The notes under the pieces are model-generated. The model searched no databases. It saw nothing but the letters and a program-made list of their open reading frames with translations, and was not told the origin of the DNA. This document shows positions 9,390-20,600 of a stretch of DNA of 64,000 nt, piece after piece. Source of the DNA: Tetraselmis striata (Eukaryota > Chlorophyta > Chlorodendrophyceae > Chlorodendrales > Chlorodendraceae). The translations under genes and the position numbers were made by a program. Positions within the stretch are counted from its first letter, which is position 1. Each line of letters starts with the position of its first letter. The stretch is from the NCBI GenBank assembly GCA_006384855.1, contig VCJN01002655.1:1-64000 (forward strand), given 5' to 3'.

Positions 9390-11415
9390 TTAGAACAGCT
9401 TGGGAAGCGAGCAGTTTGTCCTCGCCACGTAGTCCTTGTACCGGGGGTCCGCGCCGTACTTCTCCTGGTGCTTTGCCTCCAGGCGCTTGGTCGCCCCATG
9501 CATGATGCCCTGGATGCCAAGTAGACCAAGCAGCGACACTCCCCACTGCACCTGCCGTGCGCAGCGAAAAGAGGCGCCAGTGGCATTGGTGTGAGAGGCT
9601 GGCAGGATTTGGCTCGGGGAAGTCGCCGCCATGGGGCATTACTTCAAAAAGGTCGGGTACCCAGGAGGAAACAGGTGGGCTGGGGCGGTACCGCATTGGT
9701 GTAGCTGGGCACGCCCGCCAGGAAGGTGCCAGCCCACAGCATCTGCTCGCCCGCGTAGTTGGGGTGCCGGCACAGCCTGAACAGGCCGCTGTCGCACCAC
9801 AGCCCGCCGTCGACGGCCTTCCGCTTGTGCGCAGACTTTTGGGCATCGGCGGCGGTGTTCATCGCCCAGCCAAGCCATTGGAGGCCTGCAGCCATAAACA
9901 TGAGCGCAGCAGTCACTCTGCTTGGAAATCGCGCCCGGGCCACTGTTGAAGGGAAGGGCTGTTGCACACTGTACAATAAATTGAATGATGTTTTTCATTA
10001 TGGGTCTCATCAGCGACCGACCCCCCCCCCACACCCCCCCGGGGCTACATTCTGTCCTGAAGTCAGTGTTGTATTAGTCAGCAGTGCTGGAATCTAATGA
10101 ATGCCAACTACTACCCATAACCACGCTTTGTGCTCTTGGTATACGGTTGCTGTTGAATACCACACTGATCGTCCCAATCGATGCTACAAAACAATTCATT
10201 CTTCAGATTCGCAGATTGATTTGGTATACACTTTCCAGCTTTGTCAAGGAAAGGACGGGGTGGAAACAGTGCATTTGCGCAAATGCATATACGATGTGGA
10301 ATCCGGCCGGAACATTTTGTGAGGGTCAATGAGCAGTCAATAAGGGCCAATACTATACCACCATTGGAATGACTGCGCTATGCTGGGAGTAACAGCAGAA
10401 TCTGGTTGGGCAGGAAACATGGGTTCGAGCGATCTCCCAATGCCGTCAGGGATGCTGCTGGTGGGAAGAGCCTACCAATGCCAAAGCACGTGATGGGCAG
10501 GCACGTGGACGGCGTCCTCAGGTGGAACAGCACGGGCGCGGCCATGCAGGTGTACAGCAGAGCCACGGAGACAATCATTGGGGTCCGCTTGATCTTATCT
10601 GCAAAGCATGCCCGGCCGGCAGCCGTTAGCGGCTGCTGCGGGCGGCGTTTACTTCAGAGGCACGATGCGCCGCTCAACCATAAACGGCAACGTGTGCCGG
10701 CAGGAGACGATCGTCAGCCTGAGCACACGCACCTGCAGCTGAGTTCTTCTTCTCCATCGGCTCCAGCCTCTTCTTGTATTCCGCGCCATCCTTCTTGCGG
10801 CCCAGTATCTCGCGCTCCCGGTTGAGCAGGAATCCCGCAAGCCGCACACCATGCGCAACCACACCCAGACTGTGCGCCGCCACTACACCACTGGGACCTG
10901 TTCATCCACACGCGCATCAGCAGGTGTTCGCAAGCGATGTTCAACCTACTGCATACGCACACGTGAACGCAGCACTAATGTTCAACGCAATATACAACAG
11001 TCGCCAGACAGTGTGCGTGTATCTCGGTGTCGGTGGGTATGTGTGCGTACGTGATACATAGCTACTATACCCTAAACTCCGGGATTTGAAATGCGCTAAT
11101 TGTCAAGGTTGAGGTGGGGCTTGGGGCACGCAGCGGGGAGGCGAGGTAATTGCGCCAATAGCCCCGAGGCAACTCTCGCAGGTGAGCGTTCAGCATCTGA
11201 CCTGGTTGGATCAACAGGGATATTGATGGACCTTGCCAGGCTGGGGTGGCTACGTGATCGAGTCGCGCACAGGGGCGAACCTGCCAGAAGGGCTGCGCCG
11301 GCGACGCTCGCCACGGAGAGGCCGTAGCCGACGCTGATCGCATACAGTGGCCGAACGAAGCCCAGCGAGGCCGGAACGACGGCTATGCCGGCTGCCACCG
11401 GCAACGCCCACTTTC
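9390..11415 (-). CDS. DUF1295 / steroid 5-alpha-reductase-like membrane protein
   Basis: Exons read on the minus strand are 11415-11281, 10869-10733, 10598-10476, 9915-9692 and 9551-9390 (TAA). Phases agree for the last four. Between the first two the phase does not fit, so at least one exon is missing, and the N-terminal exon was not found. The translation gives a multi-pass protein with segments around SVGYGLSVA, RTPMIVSVALLYTCMAA, GLFRLCRHPNYAGEQ and a KYGADPRYKDY tail. The RHPNYxGE motif and the C-terminal YxxY-type tail are hallmarks of the DUF1295 family, related to steroid reductases and ICMT-like methyltransferases. The substrate is unknown. The gene is divergent from the cytidylyltransferase gene. 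Confidence 0.75.
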
Positions 11416-12576
11416 CTGGACAGGTCCAACACGGGCTGTCCTTTAGTCCGCTTCACAGACAGGTGTAGACTGATAGACTCCAAAATGGGCAGCTTAGAAC
11501 AGAAACAACCGAAGTGCTCGTAGGAACTACTCGCACGTCGTAAGGCAGGCGTACCAGTGAGAAGCGAATTCAACACCGACATAGCGTAGTCCGTCGTACG
11601 GAGTCGGAGGGTGTCTTTACTGTCTCTATTGTAAAATAACACGCGGTAAGGCTAGATTCAGACAGTCTTCGTCTTCCTGTCTGAGAAGGGTGCAGCGGCC
11701 AGGATAGGTGGTGGTGTCAGCCCACCCTTATCCTGTGACAGCAGACTGATGCCACCTTTGAGGTCAGGGAGAGGGTAAGGATTGGCTACAGGTAGCAGTG
11801 ATTACAGGTTGCAGTGATTGCGTCAGCAATATCAGGAAGTTTGAGTATTTAAAAATATCAAGCAGTATTGGGGTTTAGTCGTCGCTACAGGGTATGATGC
11901 AGCAAGCTACGACAAGAAGGACCGTCAGGCAGCTACAGGGTACCTGCAGGTCGCTACTTCGCTGCATGTGATAGACGACAACGCCGATTTCTGGAGTATT
12001 TGGGTGTGAAGAATAATATGTTCCGGGACAGAAGATAGGGTGCCTGTAAAATCATTCCGATCCGTCATCCTATCGCGCCCACTGTCTGGAATATTCCATT
12101 TTGGGTTATCGTCGGTAGAATGTTGGCAGTAGAATTATTGATGCCGGAAATGGCATGCAGGTTCCAACTGACACTTCGCAGACCAAGTTGAGGAGTGACG
12201 ATCGCCGCCCGTTGTACTTTACGTAACCCTACGAAGTAAGGTCGCGGGTCGTAATATACTGAAGATACATCACGCGCCCGCGGTTCCGTGCTGCGCAGTA
12301 TGCTGCGGGGCATCGCCAAGGATGAGGGAACGGAAGGCGGCCCGGCGGATTACGCGCGTTGCGCCGCCGATTAGGCCGGGACTACAGTAGCGACTACTAA
12401 TCCTTACGACGACCCGCCCGGAAGGACGATCTGTTGACGCTACTGTATTCTTCAAAAACCTCACGTGCTTTGTGACCACCCGTCGGAGCGTGCACAGCCC
12501 CTGTTTCCCCTTGCCAACGGCCTCTGTACGGCGTTGTATGTCCGTCGATTCCTGCCCCAGGTAGCAGACCAGCGGG
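11416..12576. other. Intergenic region between divergent genes
   Basis: No gene is supported here. It probably holds the missing first exon of the DUF1295 gene and the promoters of both genes. A GTCGCTACAGGGTA-type motif occurs near 11880 and again at about 34178, so part of this stretch is dispersed repeat. Confidence 0.4.
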
Positions 12577-15079
12577 ATGGGCAAGGCTAGGAAAACAAGC
12601 AATGGCGCCGCCACCGTGGCTCGGCGCCGCGCTCCTGCCGGTACCGGTAACGGCCGAAGTAAGACAGGTGTCCGCGCCGCCGCCGCGTCGGACGACACGA
12701 CCGGGGACCAGCAGCGGGTCGGTGGCTGCGTTCCCGCTAGCCGCACGGCGGTGGACTTGCCAGATGGCACCGACCCGGCTCATCCCGTCCGGGTGTATGC
12801 TGACGGTACGGCCCCTCAGCCGGCGAAAGCCGCTGGACCCGCCACCTGCCGTCCCTTGGCCTGCCGACCCCGCTGCGCCCTAGCCGGCCTTGCCGGCCAA
12901 CCCGGGTACCTGTGAAGCCTCTGATCTGCGTACTCTACTCCACGGAGCTTGGCGCGTGTTACCTTGCAATTTTGCGCGCTGACCGGGCACTCTTCTGCAG
13001 GAATCTTTGACATGTTCCACTTTGGCCACGCGAGGGCGCTGGAGCAGGCGAAGAAGCTGTGAGTCCACCGCTTGGATACCGTCATGCGCGCTGCACTGCC
13101 TCGCCCACGCCTGCGCCTTGTGTCGGCGCCTGTGCCTGTGTGCCAGTCTTCCTGCCCACGCGCTTTTCGAAGCAGGGCTGAGCGCGCCACTGGCTCTGAT
13201 CTGCACCCACTGATCCGGGCGGAATGCCCCCCTCCCCTGTCCCCACCTCAGGTTCCCGCACACCACGCTGCTCGTCGGGTGCTGCAGCGACGCCATGACG
13301 CACACGCTGAAAGGGCAGACCGTCTTCAAGGACACCGAGCGCTACGAGTCGCTGAGGCACTGCAAGTACGGGGCGCAGGTGCCCCGGCTGCCTGCACGCG
13401 TGCGGGTAGTTAGTAACCGGGCTGCCACTCTCTGAGTGGGCTCTGAGGCTGAGCTGATGCATGCGCACCATCGTGCCTGACGCTGATGCCGCTGGCCGCT
13501 GCGGTGCAGGTGGGTGGACGAGGTCATCGAGGACGCGCCCTGGGTGGTGACCCAGGAGTTTCTGGACGCACACGACATCCACTACGTCGCGCACGACGCC
13601 CTGCCGTACTCGGACGCCAGTGGCCAGGCCAACGATGTGTACGATTTTGTGAGTCTTCCCGCTCCGAGACATGCGCCACACTCTGCTCAGATCCGCCAGC
13701 GTCTAGTGGGGGCAGGCGGTGGTAGTGATGTTTTCGTCCACGTCCACGTCCTCGTCATCTTTCTGGGCAACACCCGCAACTCGCCCATCATTGCATCATG
13801 CTGCTCCCCCAATGGCATGGCATGTCTCTCCATGAAATGGCGACCTCGTTGCAAGCCAGGGACTGATGCCGTTGCCGGCCCGCAGGTGAAGAAGATGGGG
13901 CGCTTCAAGGAGACGCAGCGGACCGACGGCATCTCCACGTCGGACATCATCCTGCGCATCGTGCGCAACTACAACGACTACGTCCTGCGCAACCTGAAGC
14001 GCGGCTACTCCCGGAAGGATCTCGGAGTGAGCTACCTGAAGGTGCGGCGCCGTCACGCAGGGACACAGCGCAACCGCAGCTCAAATCACTCCAGTCCCAT
14101 TATATATCACGTGTTCACTTCTATATTCAACATGTAGCTCTGATGGTGGTGAAGGGGTGGGGTCGAATGGGGGGTGCCCGATACATTCGGCCCCAGCTCA
14201 CCAAACTGCACGCCATTTTAATGGAACCAGGTGAACGCGGTGTAACTTGCGACATTTCAGTCGTTGGCCATTTAGTGTTGACATCAATGGTACGAGTGCA
14301 CCAGGTAGTTATCTCCAGGCGGTGTACGTAGCTCCACTTGAAGGTCACGCACCTGATTACATAAAACTCCATGTGTATGGAGTAACCCCATGCTTGTGTG
14401 CATTACTAGAGCTTGTCTGGTACAAGTGAAAAGAGCGCCTCATCATGCTTGGGAGCCTGTCAATGAACCCGCGCATGTGCTCGCGCCCCACAGGAGCAAC
14501 GCATCCGCGCCTCCAGCGACATCAAGAAGCTGGGCAAGAAGCTGAAGGAGCAGCACCTGCGGGTGGCGGACCGCGTGAAGAAGAACGTGGCCGACGCGCG
14601 CGTGATCCCGACGCGCCTGACGCGCCGGGCGACCGAGTTCTCCCGGAATGTGAGTAAACTTCAACTGTGGTGCATCTGCAGTGGGCAGCCACACACACCC
14701 ACACACACACACACACACCTGCGGCGCAGGGAGAGAGAGAGAGAGAGACTCCTCCAACCGAGTCCGCGACACCCAAGTGTGGGAAAACCATAAAATCCCA
14801 AAATTCCAAACCCCTGACGTCGGCCTCTGGACCGTGATCAGGGGCTCGAGCCGTGTGATTGTCCTGCTGCCACTGATTGAGACGCCGCCCCTGTTGGCGC
14901 GGGTGCGATGCTCCTCCGGACAGTGCGAGGCGACGCTGAACAGCGTCTGGACCGGAGAGTTTGGCCTGCAGCTGGGGCGGAACATGGAGGCCACGCTGAA
15001 CACCATGTACAGGAGCCTGAAGACAGCGATCGAGGGCAGCATCATCCCCATGGCGCAGCTGGAGGATGTGCTGGAGTAG
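12577..15079 (+). CDS. PCYT1 (CCT): Choline-phosphate cytidylyltransferase
   Basis: Exons are 12577-12805, 13001-13058, 13252-13365, 13510-13648, 13886-14041, 14494-14649 and 14924-15079 (TAG). Together they make 1008 nt, or 335 residues, with consistent phases. The enzyme makes CDP-choline from CTP and phosphocholine, the regulated step of the Kennedy pathway, at the ER or nuclear membrane. The catalytic domain starts at VRVYADGIFD, followed by the HxGH motif (HFGH), the LLVGCCSD strand, [11 protein letters not shown] and the RTDGIST signature, a variant of RTEGIST. A Lys/Arg-rich helical region follows that could bind membranes. The N terminus (about 75 residues) is basic and low-complexity. 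The start of exon 7 is the least certain boundary. [13 protein letters not shown] favours the choline rather than the ethanolamine enzyme. Confidence 0.93.
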
Positions 15080-15254
15080 GGGCGCCGCTGGGGGTGCGCT
15101 GCGGCTGGCTGTGGCTGCGGCTGTGGATGGGCGGAGTGGAACGGATGACAGCGGAGAGGGGCGTAGGAGGGGATGGGGCCCCCTGTAGGTTTCAATTCAA
15201 ATGACTTTTAGTGAATGCTTCCGAACGGTGTGGGATGTGGTGGGATGGCAGGCA

Positions 15255-15300
15255 CTTTTAGGGCTTTAGGGTTGTCAAAACCCTGAAACCCTAAGATTAG
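15255..15300. repeat. Telomere-like inverted repeat
   Basis: TTTTAGGGCTTTAGGGTT is followed after a few bases by AACCCTGAAACCCTAA. The two arms are TTTAGGG-like motifs in opposite orientation that could form a hairpin. Confidence 0.6.
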
Positions 15301-16609
15301 GATGTGTGGTGCGCGGCGTCCCTACCAACCCCGCCATGTGCGGGTCCTGGCGCGAGCCGGGGGCTGTGGGAGAGAGCGTGACGCGCGGCTGAGTGGCTGG
15401 CTGCAGAGAAGTGAGCAGGCCCGCCCGGGCGCCGCCCGCCACAGAGAGGCAGGCGTCGCGGTTTTTTTTCGCCCCCGGGACAGGCCTGGCACCAGTGAAA
15501 CCCTTGCAGCGTGTCTACGACGGCCGTTTAGGCAGCGATCCAGTTACGGAACGCCCTGGGTAGGCGACGCTCTGTTATAGTCATTAAACAAAATGCCGAA
15601 GCATTCTGAAAGACTAATTGAAGGCCAGTGACGGAATTTCCAACACTGTTGGATCACCGTCTAAAACACTGCCATCAAAATACCCGGCAGGCGTCGCGGT
15701 ACCTGGTGCGCGCGCTGTGGTAGTGCGGACCATCGATGAGGATCTGTACTAAAGTACTAAGGCGTACCCCAGGTACATTGTACATGTGCAGTAATGTACC
15801 AACACCAATGTCAACAGGATGGTTAGAGATGGAGTGCGATATGGTGTATACTGAGAGAGCGTGTCGTGGGGTGGGATATGATGGGCTGGGCTAGCAATTA
15901 GATATCGGATATGATCTGATGTGATGTTGTTGGGTATAATGGGACCTTATAGGTTGGTATGGCACGATATGATATGCATAGGATACGATGTGGTATGATC
16001 CATTGTGATGTGATGGGTTATTGGGAGGGGTGGGATTTGAGAAGATCAGAGAGAGGGGATATTGCTCGCTGCTGGCGCGGGGCAGCAGACCCGTGGCGAG
16101 AGTGCCAGAATGGCAACCGGCTCTATACACCGCTGATAGAGATGGAAACTGAGAGAACCGGCAATATTTCACTCATGACCATCGCGCATGGCTTTTCGTT
16201 TTGGCGCTGTCATATGTTGGTGGAAATCCAGGAAGCGCCACAACAACCAGTCAGCGACGATTATTTCACGCTTCCGAACCAGCAAAAGTGCACTCCTGTT
16301 CACATCTAATCGGCTGTATGTGGAAACATGCTGGGTATTTTCAGGGGTGGTGAGTACATGTGCCAACAGCGAAAAAGATGGAAAAAATGAAAATGCAGTT
16401 TCTGTTTTTTGGGGTTAGTGAATACAAAAATAATTGCGGCAGCGATATCGACACGAAAACAAAAGAACCGGTGTATTATCAGTCAAGTTTTGGCACGTTT
16501 TTCGTTGCATAGCACTGTAGCACCGGTCGCTAAGACAGGCAATCGCTGCATTGATGGTGGGATGCAAGATAGATACTCGTACGGACACCCACAACCACAT
16601 GTTTATACA

Positions 16610-17230
16610 TGAACACATAGATATATTTACATATGGATATAGATAAAGATATCGATATGCACATGTATACATAAATGGACAGATATATATATTATCTATA
16701 TATTAGATTATTGTACGTGTAGATCTACAGTGTTGATTAGATTGTTACAGATAGATTAAAACAGATAGATTAGAAGTTATTATTGATATAGATATACATA
16801 TTATAGATATATCTTGCATACCTATTTCAGATATAGAAATATATAGATGTATCTATAGATAACATTAATTAAATACATTGATATACAGAGTTAGAATATA
16901 TTACAGATTAGTAGATATCTATATCTACAGAAGAAATGTATCTGCATATACATATGTATACATATATGCATAATCTCATTGATAATATATAGATTATAGA
17001 ATATATTATATCATATTACGTTTTAATTATTTTATACATAATGTAATATTGCATATCTATATGCGTATCTATACATTTATCTCACATATTTATTATAATA
17101 TATACACATAATATAATATAGATACTATAGATAATATTATATCATATACGATAGATTATGTAGAATAGATTACACATTTTATATTATTTACACACACACA
17201 CACACATATAATATATATGAAATATATATC
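16610..17230. repeat. AT-rich low-complexity island
   Basis: About 600 bp are made almost wholly of ATAGATATA-, TATATCTA- and TACATA-type words with a short (CA)n run near 17195. The composition contrasts sharply with the GC-rich sequence on both sides. Confidence 0.8.
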
Positions 17231-17600
17231 AGTTACTGTTATCATGGCCGCAGATTTCTTATGCTCTGTTGTTTGATACTCAATCAGCGTAGAGGCTCCA
17301 TAAAGCCAAACTTATCAGATTGCAAGCAGCAGGCCTGAAGGATGACGGTAATCGAAGACATGACCACCATGCGGATTGGCCCGTTGCCGGCGGAGCCCAA
17401 CCGGCCTGTGGAATGCATCGACCAAGAATTTGATATTTGGAAGATACAACGTAACCCTGGTCAGTGTACCCGCCCAGGCTAGCTGTCTCATGGCCCAGCT
17501 ACATGAACCCGCAGTCCCGCATAGGGTCGGCTAGGCCCGTCGCACGTGAGCCTCTGAGGGTCAATTTGGGATGCGGCCCTTATATGGAGTGTCGCATTTC

Positions 17601-20600
17601 TCACAGGCCGACGTAATAGGAGCGCCCGTTGACGTTGTGCACTGGGAGCGTCTCCGGAGAGCTGGTGGCCCATTCATACCACACCTGGACGGGGTGGAAT
17701 GGGTGTGTGTGTTGGGGGGGGGGGGGGGGGGGGCGTCAGCGAGTCTGGCCGGACATCAGCCCTTTGGCATTGGGGCGGACGGGCGGGGTTTGCTGCTTGT
17801 GCGGACTGACCTTGTGAGCAGCCACGCATCGCCACATGTGCACCTCGATTTTGGATCCTGAAGGCACGAGGACGGGCTTCCGAAAGGGGAAGAAGATGGG
17901 GAACCAGCTGAACATGTTGGGCGTGTGCGTGGGCGGGTGGGTGCTCAGGGTGACGTCACCTGCCGCGCCATCGAGCGGCCATCACAATGTCAGGGACCGC
18001 CATACATGCTGCTGTATACGGTAACCTTCAGCAGTACAGCCCGACACCCGGCGCATCGAGAGCGGCGGTGCGGCGTACCATACAGCACCGACTCAAAGTA
18101 CCCGGCAAGGCCGTGCATGGCGACGGCCGGGGCATCCGCGGCGCGCTCGAACGCCATCTTCTTGTACCTCGTGTTGTCGATGTGATCCGATCTGCCGGGA
18201 GGCCACCCGGAACCGCGTGAGCGCTCATTTGCAGGCGGGATCAAATCAGCCGGCGGTCGGGGCCCGCGGGAACCGTACGCCCGCGCGCCGCCTCATCCGC
18301 CGACCGCCGACGACACGGGGCGCACCTGTTTGGGTGGGTAAAGGTGAACACCTCCTGCGTGTCGGCCAGCGGGTGGATCTTGTGGAACTTCACCACGTAG
18401 GGCGTCTCGAAGTGCTGCAGGTCGCCGTACGCCTTCACGTCACTGTACAGCTTGTTGGTGGTGATTGGGGTCTGCGGCACGGGGGCACCGCGGCGTTGAA
18501 AAAACAGCTTCGACACGTGACGAGGGCCGCGTTGCGGCTCGCTTCCCTCGGTGCGGAATACTGCCTTACTGCAACGTTGGCAAAGGGCAGCAACGATTCG
18601 AGGGGGCAGGCAGGTTTGCTGCGTGCACGCTGCGAAAGCGCCGCTGCCCGGGCGAGCGCCGACGCGGTGATAAGTAGACCGTGGAAGAGAGGGCCTGTCC
18701 TCCCTGCCTGAGGTCAGCTGCAGACCAAACTACAGGTATATATATCATACCGTAAAATTAAATACGGTTCGTGGAGCCCAAAAAGAATGAATTGTTCTGC
18801 ACTTTCGCGTCGGAACTTTCGAGCATTATTCGTGCTGTATTCTGAATTATTACTCCGTTTTTTAATTGTTTCCTATTTCGCGGGGGGTTCGAAAAAAGTT
18901 ATATTTCCGCGGACTGTTTGCACGGTAAGTAATGGAATTATAGCATATATAGGGTACTTTCCCATTTGTAGCGTTTAAGGTTTCTAATAGGGTTTATAAA
19001 ACTGAGACCCGACGTGAGGCTGAAATAATGACATGTGCTAAAGTGGGCGCTGGCACCATCGTCGCCGCTGCGGGGGATACGCTGCTCATCCGCATAGATG
19101 CGGGTGCTGGCGAGGCTGTTAACTCTGCTGCGAACAAGAACCCGGCCTGCCTGTCAGAGCTCAAATGTAGGCGAAAATATAACGTATTTATAGCAAATGT
19201 TCTCTTAGGTTGCCAGCCCCATCTGAAGCTTATAACAGTTACAAATGTTATGAATGCGCGCAATGGGTAAAAAGAAAAGTATAGTTCGCCCCGGGATATC
19301 GGCCGAAGCCGCCCCAGCACTTGACCTCTTGCGCCAACTGCAGTCGTCGGTCTGGCATAGCCCGTAGACCATTGCCTCATTCGAACCCCGAAGGCCTAAT
19401 GCATCAACCGGGTAAACCCAGGACACGCCGGCGATGGGTACTTTGGAAGTTTCTGCATGTGCATTTGCATGTGGCCGTGCAGTGGAAAGGGGTGGGTTGT
19501 CCGGGGGGACGGGGGGGGGGCATACCAGGAAACTTGTGTACGACTCCGGGATGCTGATGCCGCCATCCTTCAGGAACTCCTGTGCGCCTTTGGGGGGGGG
19601 GGGGGGGGGGGGGGGGCGCCACACAGCCTCAGCCCCCGCTCGCTGACAACGCCACGCGCGCACGGCCGCGGTTGCGAACGCACCGTCCAGACACTCGGGG
19701 GACAGCTCGTTGTCCCCGAACGAGCCCAGCAGCTCGCTCACGAGGATGTCGGCCTTCTCCGGCGCGTTCCACGAGCGCATGTCGGTGTGCACCACCGTCA
19801 CCGTGCTCTCCCACCTACCAAGCGCCCAGGCAATCCGGTAGATAAGTGCGCTACGAAGTTCTCAGACACATGTGCTCGTGTGTGTGTGTGGGGGGGGGGG
19901 GGGGGGGGCATTGGCAGCAGCTCACCCCTCGTGGAGGACGAGGTTCTGCAGAGTCACCACGGCATTGGGGTTCTTCTCCACCGCGTACACGCGCAGCTGC
20001 TTCTTGGCCCTCTTGGCGGCCTGGACCACATCCACATCGCCAGGGGCCAACCATGACGAATTGCGCTGCGGGCGGTTGCCGGGTGTGTGTTGCAGACCAT
20101 AAGGGGTGGGGGGGGGGGGGGGTGGGGGGGTACCTGGAGCGAGGCGCGCACGAGCGGGCCCCGTCCCGCCCCCACCACCATCAGCACGCAGACGTCCTCC
20201 TCCGCCGGGCGGTCCAGCAGCGCCTTGTACACCGCCTCCTGGTACGTGGTGTACTTCACGGTGTCCCGCTCAAACGTCTCGTACGTCTGGCTCTCCAGGT
20301 TGTCCTGCAGCGGCTGCAGCGGCGCCTGCAATGGCACAGCGGCAATGTGAGCACCGCTGCGCCCGCGGCATTCACCAGCACGGCGCGGCCTTTCCTACCC
20401 GATGAGATCAGGTGTACGGGCGGGCATCATGTGCACACCGTACACAAACACAGAAGGTCTGCGGATAAATAACGTTTTCGACCCCCCTCAAAGCAGGAAA
20501 AAGTATTAAAGGATGAAACATTGAAGAATACAGCTCCAATAAAGCACAAATACTTCGACGCAATGGTGCCAAACAATTCATTATCTTTTGGTCCCGCGGA

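Larger units (their letters stand above)
15080..17600. other. Gene-free region between convergent genes
   Basis: This lies between the stop codons of the cytidylyltransferase and PRMT5 genes. It holds a telomere-like hairpin (15255-15300), degenerate GATATG/GGGATA-type repeats (about 15830-16030) and an AT-rich island (about 16610-17230). I see no supported ORF. Confidence 0.6.

Noticed and set aside
13082-13681. 199-codon minus-strand ORF
   Set aside because: It is antisense to cytidylyltransferase exons and introns, a by-product of GC-rich coding DNA.
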